From positions 1 to 7,038 of the forward strand of contig SVMQ01000112.1 in the NCBI GenBank assembly GCA_015067375.1: DNA of 7,038 nt, given 5' to 3'. Below the pieces are notes generated by a model. That model was not told the DNA's origin. It did not search any database and was given only the letters and a program-made list of their open reading frames with translations. Source of the stretch: Oscillospiraceae bacterium. GTDB taxonomy: Bacteria > Bacillota > Clostridia > Oscillospirales > Ruminococcaceae. Shown here one piece after another: positions 6,460 through 7,038 of the stretch. Position 1 is the first letter of the stretch. The number at the start of each line of letters is the position of its first letter. Position numbers and translations under genes: made by a program.

Positions 6460-6483
6460 GCGGCAGTAATATCACGCTGCCGC
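6460..6483 (-). promoter_or_regulatory. Inverted repeat between the ATPase and FHA genes
   Basis: Perfect 7-bp arms (GCGGCAG and CTGCCGC) around a ten-base loop, in the 66-base noncoding gap and four bases before the GGAGG of the FHA gene (6451-6455). No U-tract follows, so a terminator is unlikely. It may be an RNA hairpin that affects initiation or processing, or a DNA operator. Confidence 0.45.
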
Positions 6484-6510
6484 GAATATGCGTACTGTTC
6501 TGTCGCTTTA

Positions 6511-7038
6511 TCAGCTGCGCGCTTTCAGCGCGTCGAGCTTTGACATTGCAAGAGCGATCTCTCCCGCATTGTTGCCCCCGAATACAGGCAGTGCGCCTGC
6601 GGCGTTCACGTTCTCGGGAGTGGAAGAGTCTGCGCTGCAGCGGTTTACGATGATCGCTGTGCGCTGCTTCGCGGTTCCCTTGATATTTTTCAGAGGCTTT
6701 CTGCTGTCGCGTTCAAGCTCCTCCAGTGTGCGCTTCAATTTCGAGAGATTGCATGGATCATCCTGAGTGACCACATACAATGTGTCGGCATAGCTGTCAA
6801 AGAATTCTCTGTACAGCGGATCGGCTGCATCGCCGTCCAGCACTGCCTCGTCAGCAGCGCTCGCTGCCATGATCGCCGCCAAAGCTGCTTTGAAAGCAGC
6901 GGGGTTCATCATCCTGTACTCGGAAGGCTCTGTGCAGCAGCCGATGAATCTCACGCCTGTTGAGGGATCGGTGCCTGCGGCGGACATTATTGCAGCGCCC
7001 GAAGCATTCTGCTTTGCAAGCTCTGTCAGCACTAGATC
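6511..7038 (-). CDS. MinD/ParA-like P-loop ATPase, C-terminal part (5' end outside window)
   Basis: The frame is open from the right edge and ends at TGA (6511-6513), showing 175 residues. A GTG at 7032 is inside the frame and is unlikely to be the true start. The visible part fits the C-terminal half of a MinD/ParA-type nucleotide-binding fold: a hydrophobic strand ending in LDGD (about visible residues 65-70), SYADTLYVVTQDDP (about 82-95) with the strand usual after switch II, LSKLKRTLEELE as a following helix, and a strand ending IIVNR (129-133). The Walker A loop would be upstream and cannot be checked. The hydrophobic patterning is typical, but sequence signature is weak without the P-loop. 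CpaE/TadZ-like ATPases of Flp/Tad pilus loci are one option, because FHA proteins accompany such loci in clostridia; this is a guess from memory. It is 66 bases upstream of the FHA gene, in the same direction. Confidence 0.6.
   Translation of the reverse strand, partial: DLVLTELAKQNASGAAIMSAAGTDPSTGVRFIGCCTEPSEYRMMNPAAFKAALAAIMAASAADEAVLDGDAADPLYREFFDSYADTLYVVTQDDPCNLSKLKRTLEELERDSRKPLKNIKGTAKQRTAIIVNRCSADSSTPENVNAAGALPVFGGNNAGEIALAMSKLDALKARS

Noticed and set aside
7030..7032. GTG as start of the ATPase-like gene
   Set aside because: The frame stays open to the window edge, no ribosome site can be judged, and a start here would leave a protein without the P-loop half.
1..7038. tRNA, rRNA, CRISPR array, insertion sequence, phage or attachment site
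   Set aside because: No such pattern was seen; the window is almost fully occupied by co-directional genes.

Overview
The window is a single, tightly packed cluster read entirely from the minus strand, so gene order runs from right to left. Composition, Shine-Dalgarno sites (AGGAGG, GGAGG), the Thr-rich TTTTT linker, the DUF6382-like/FHA protein and the style of the solute-binding domain all suggest a Gram-positive gut clostridium of the Ruminococcus/Oscillospiraceae type. This is inferred from sequence style only; no marker gene is present.

Layout in transcription order: (1) 3' end of a MinD/ParA-like P-loop ATPase (7038-6511, start outside the window); (2) a protein with an N-terminal DUF6382-like domain, a Gln/Ala/Pro linker and a C-terminal FHA domain (6444-5353); (3) a PP2C-type Ser/Thr phosphatase (5347-4568); (4) a membrane Ser/Thr kinase with an outside TPR domain (4557-2506); (5) a 49-residue single-pass membrane microprotein (2501-2352); (6) a double zinc-ribbon/TM/TPR protein (2259-1351); (7) a second, related double zinc-ribbon/TM/TPR protein that continues into an extracytoplasmic solute-binding-protein-like domain and runs off the left edge (1334-1). 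Gaps are 66, 5, 10, 4, 92 and 16 bases, so one operon is likely. No promoter and no U-tract terminator was seen, and no stretch over 100 bases lacks a gene.

How the parts may work together: kinase (writer), PP2C (eraser) and FHA (phosphothreonine reader) form a complete reversible phosphorylation set. Both zinc-ribbon proteins carry, in otherwise dissimilar disordered cytosolic linkers, the same short acidic element D-x-P-T-M-x-L, a good candidate for the phosphothreonine that the FHA domain reads. Kinase and both zinc-ribbon proteins share one topology: cytosolic N-domain, one membrane helix, TPR outside. The last protein adds a ligand-binding fold outside. My working model, an inference, is a transmembrane sensing system in which outside TPR/solute-binding modules are linked to an internal phosphothreonine circuit, possibly serving the ATPase-containing machine encoded upstream.

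Inverted repeats lie just upstream of three ribosome binding sites (FHA gene, kinase, first zinc-ribbon gene), and a longer 16-bp hairpin separates the microprotein from the zinc-ribbon pair. These could set relative expression within the operon.
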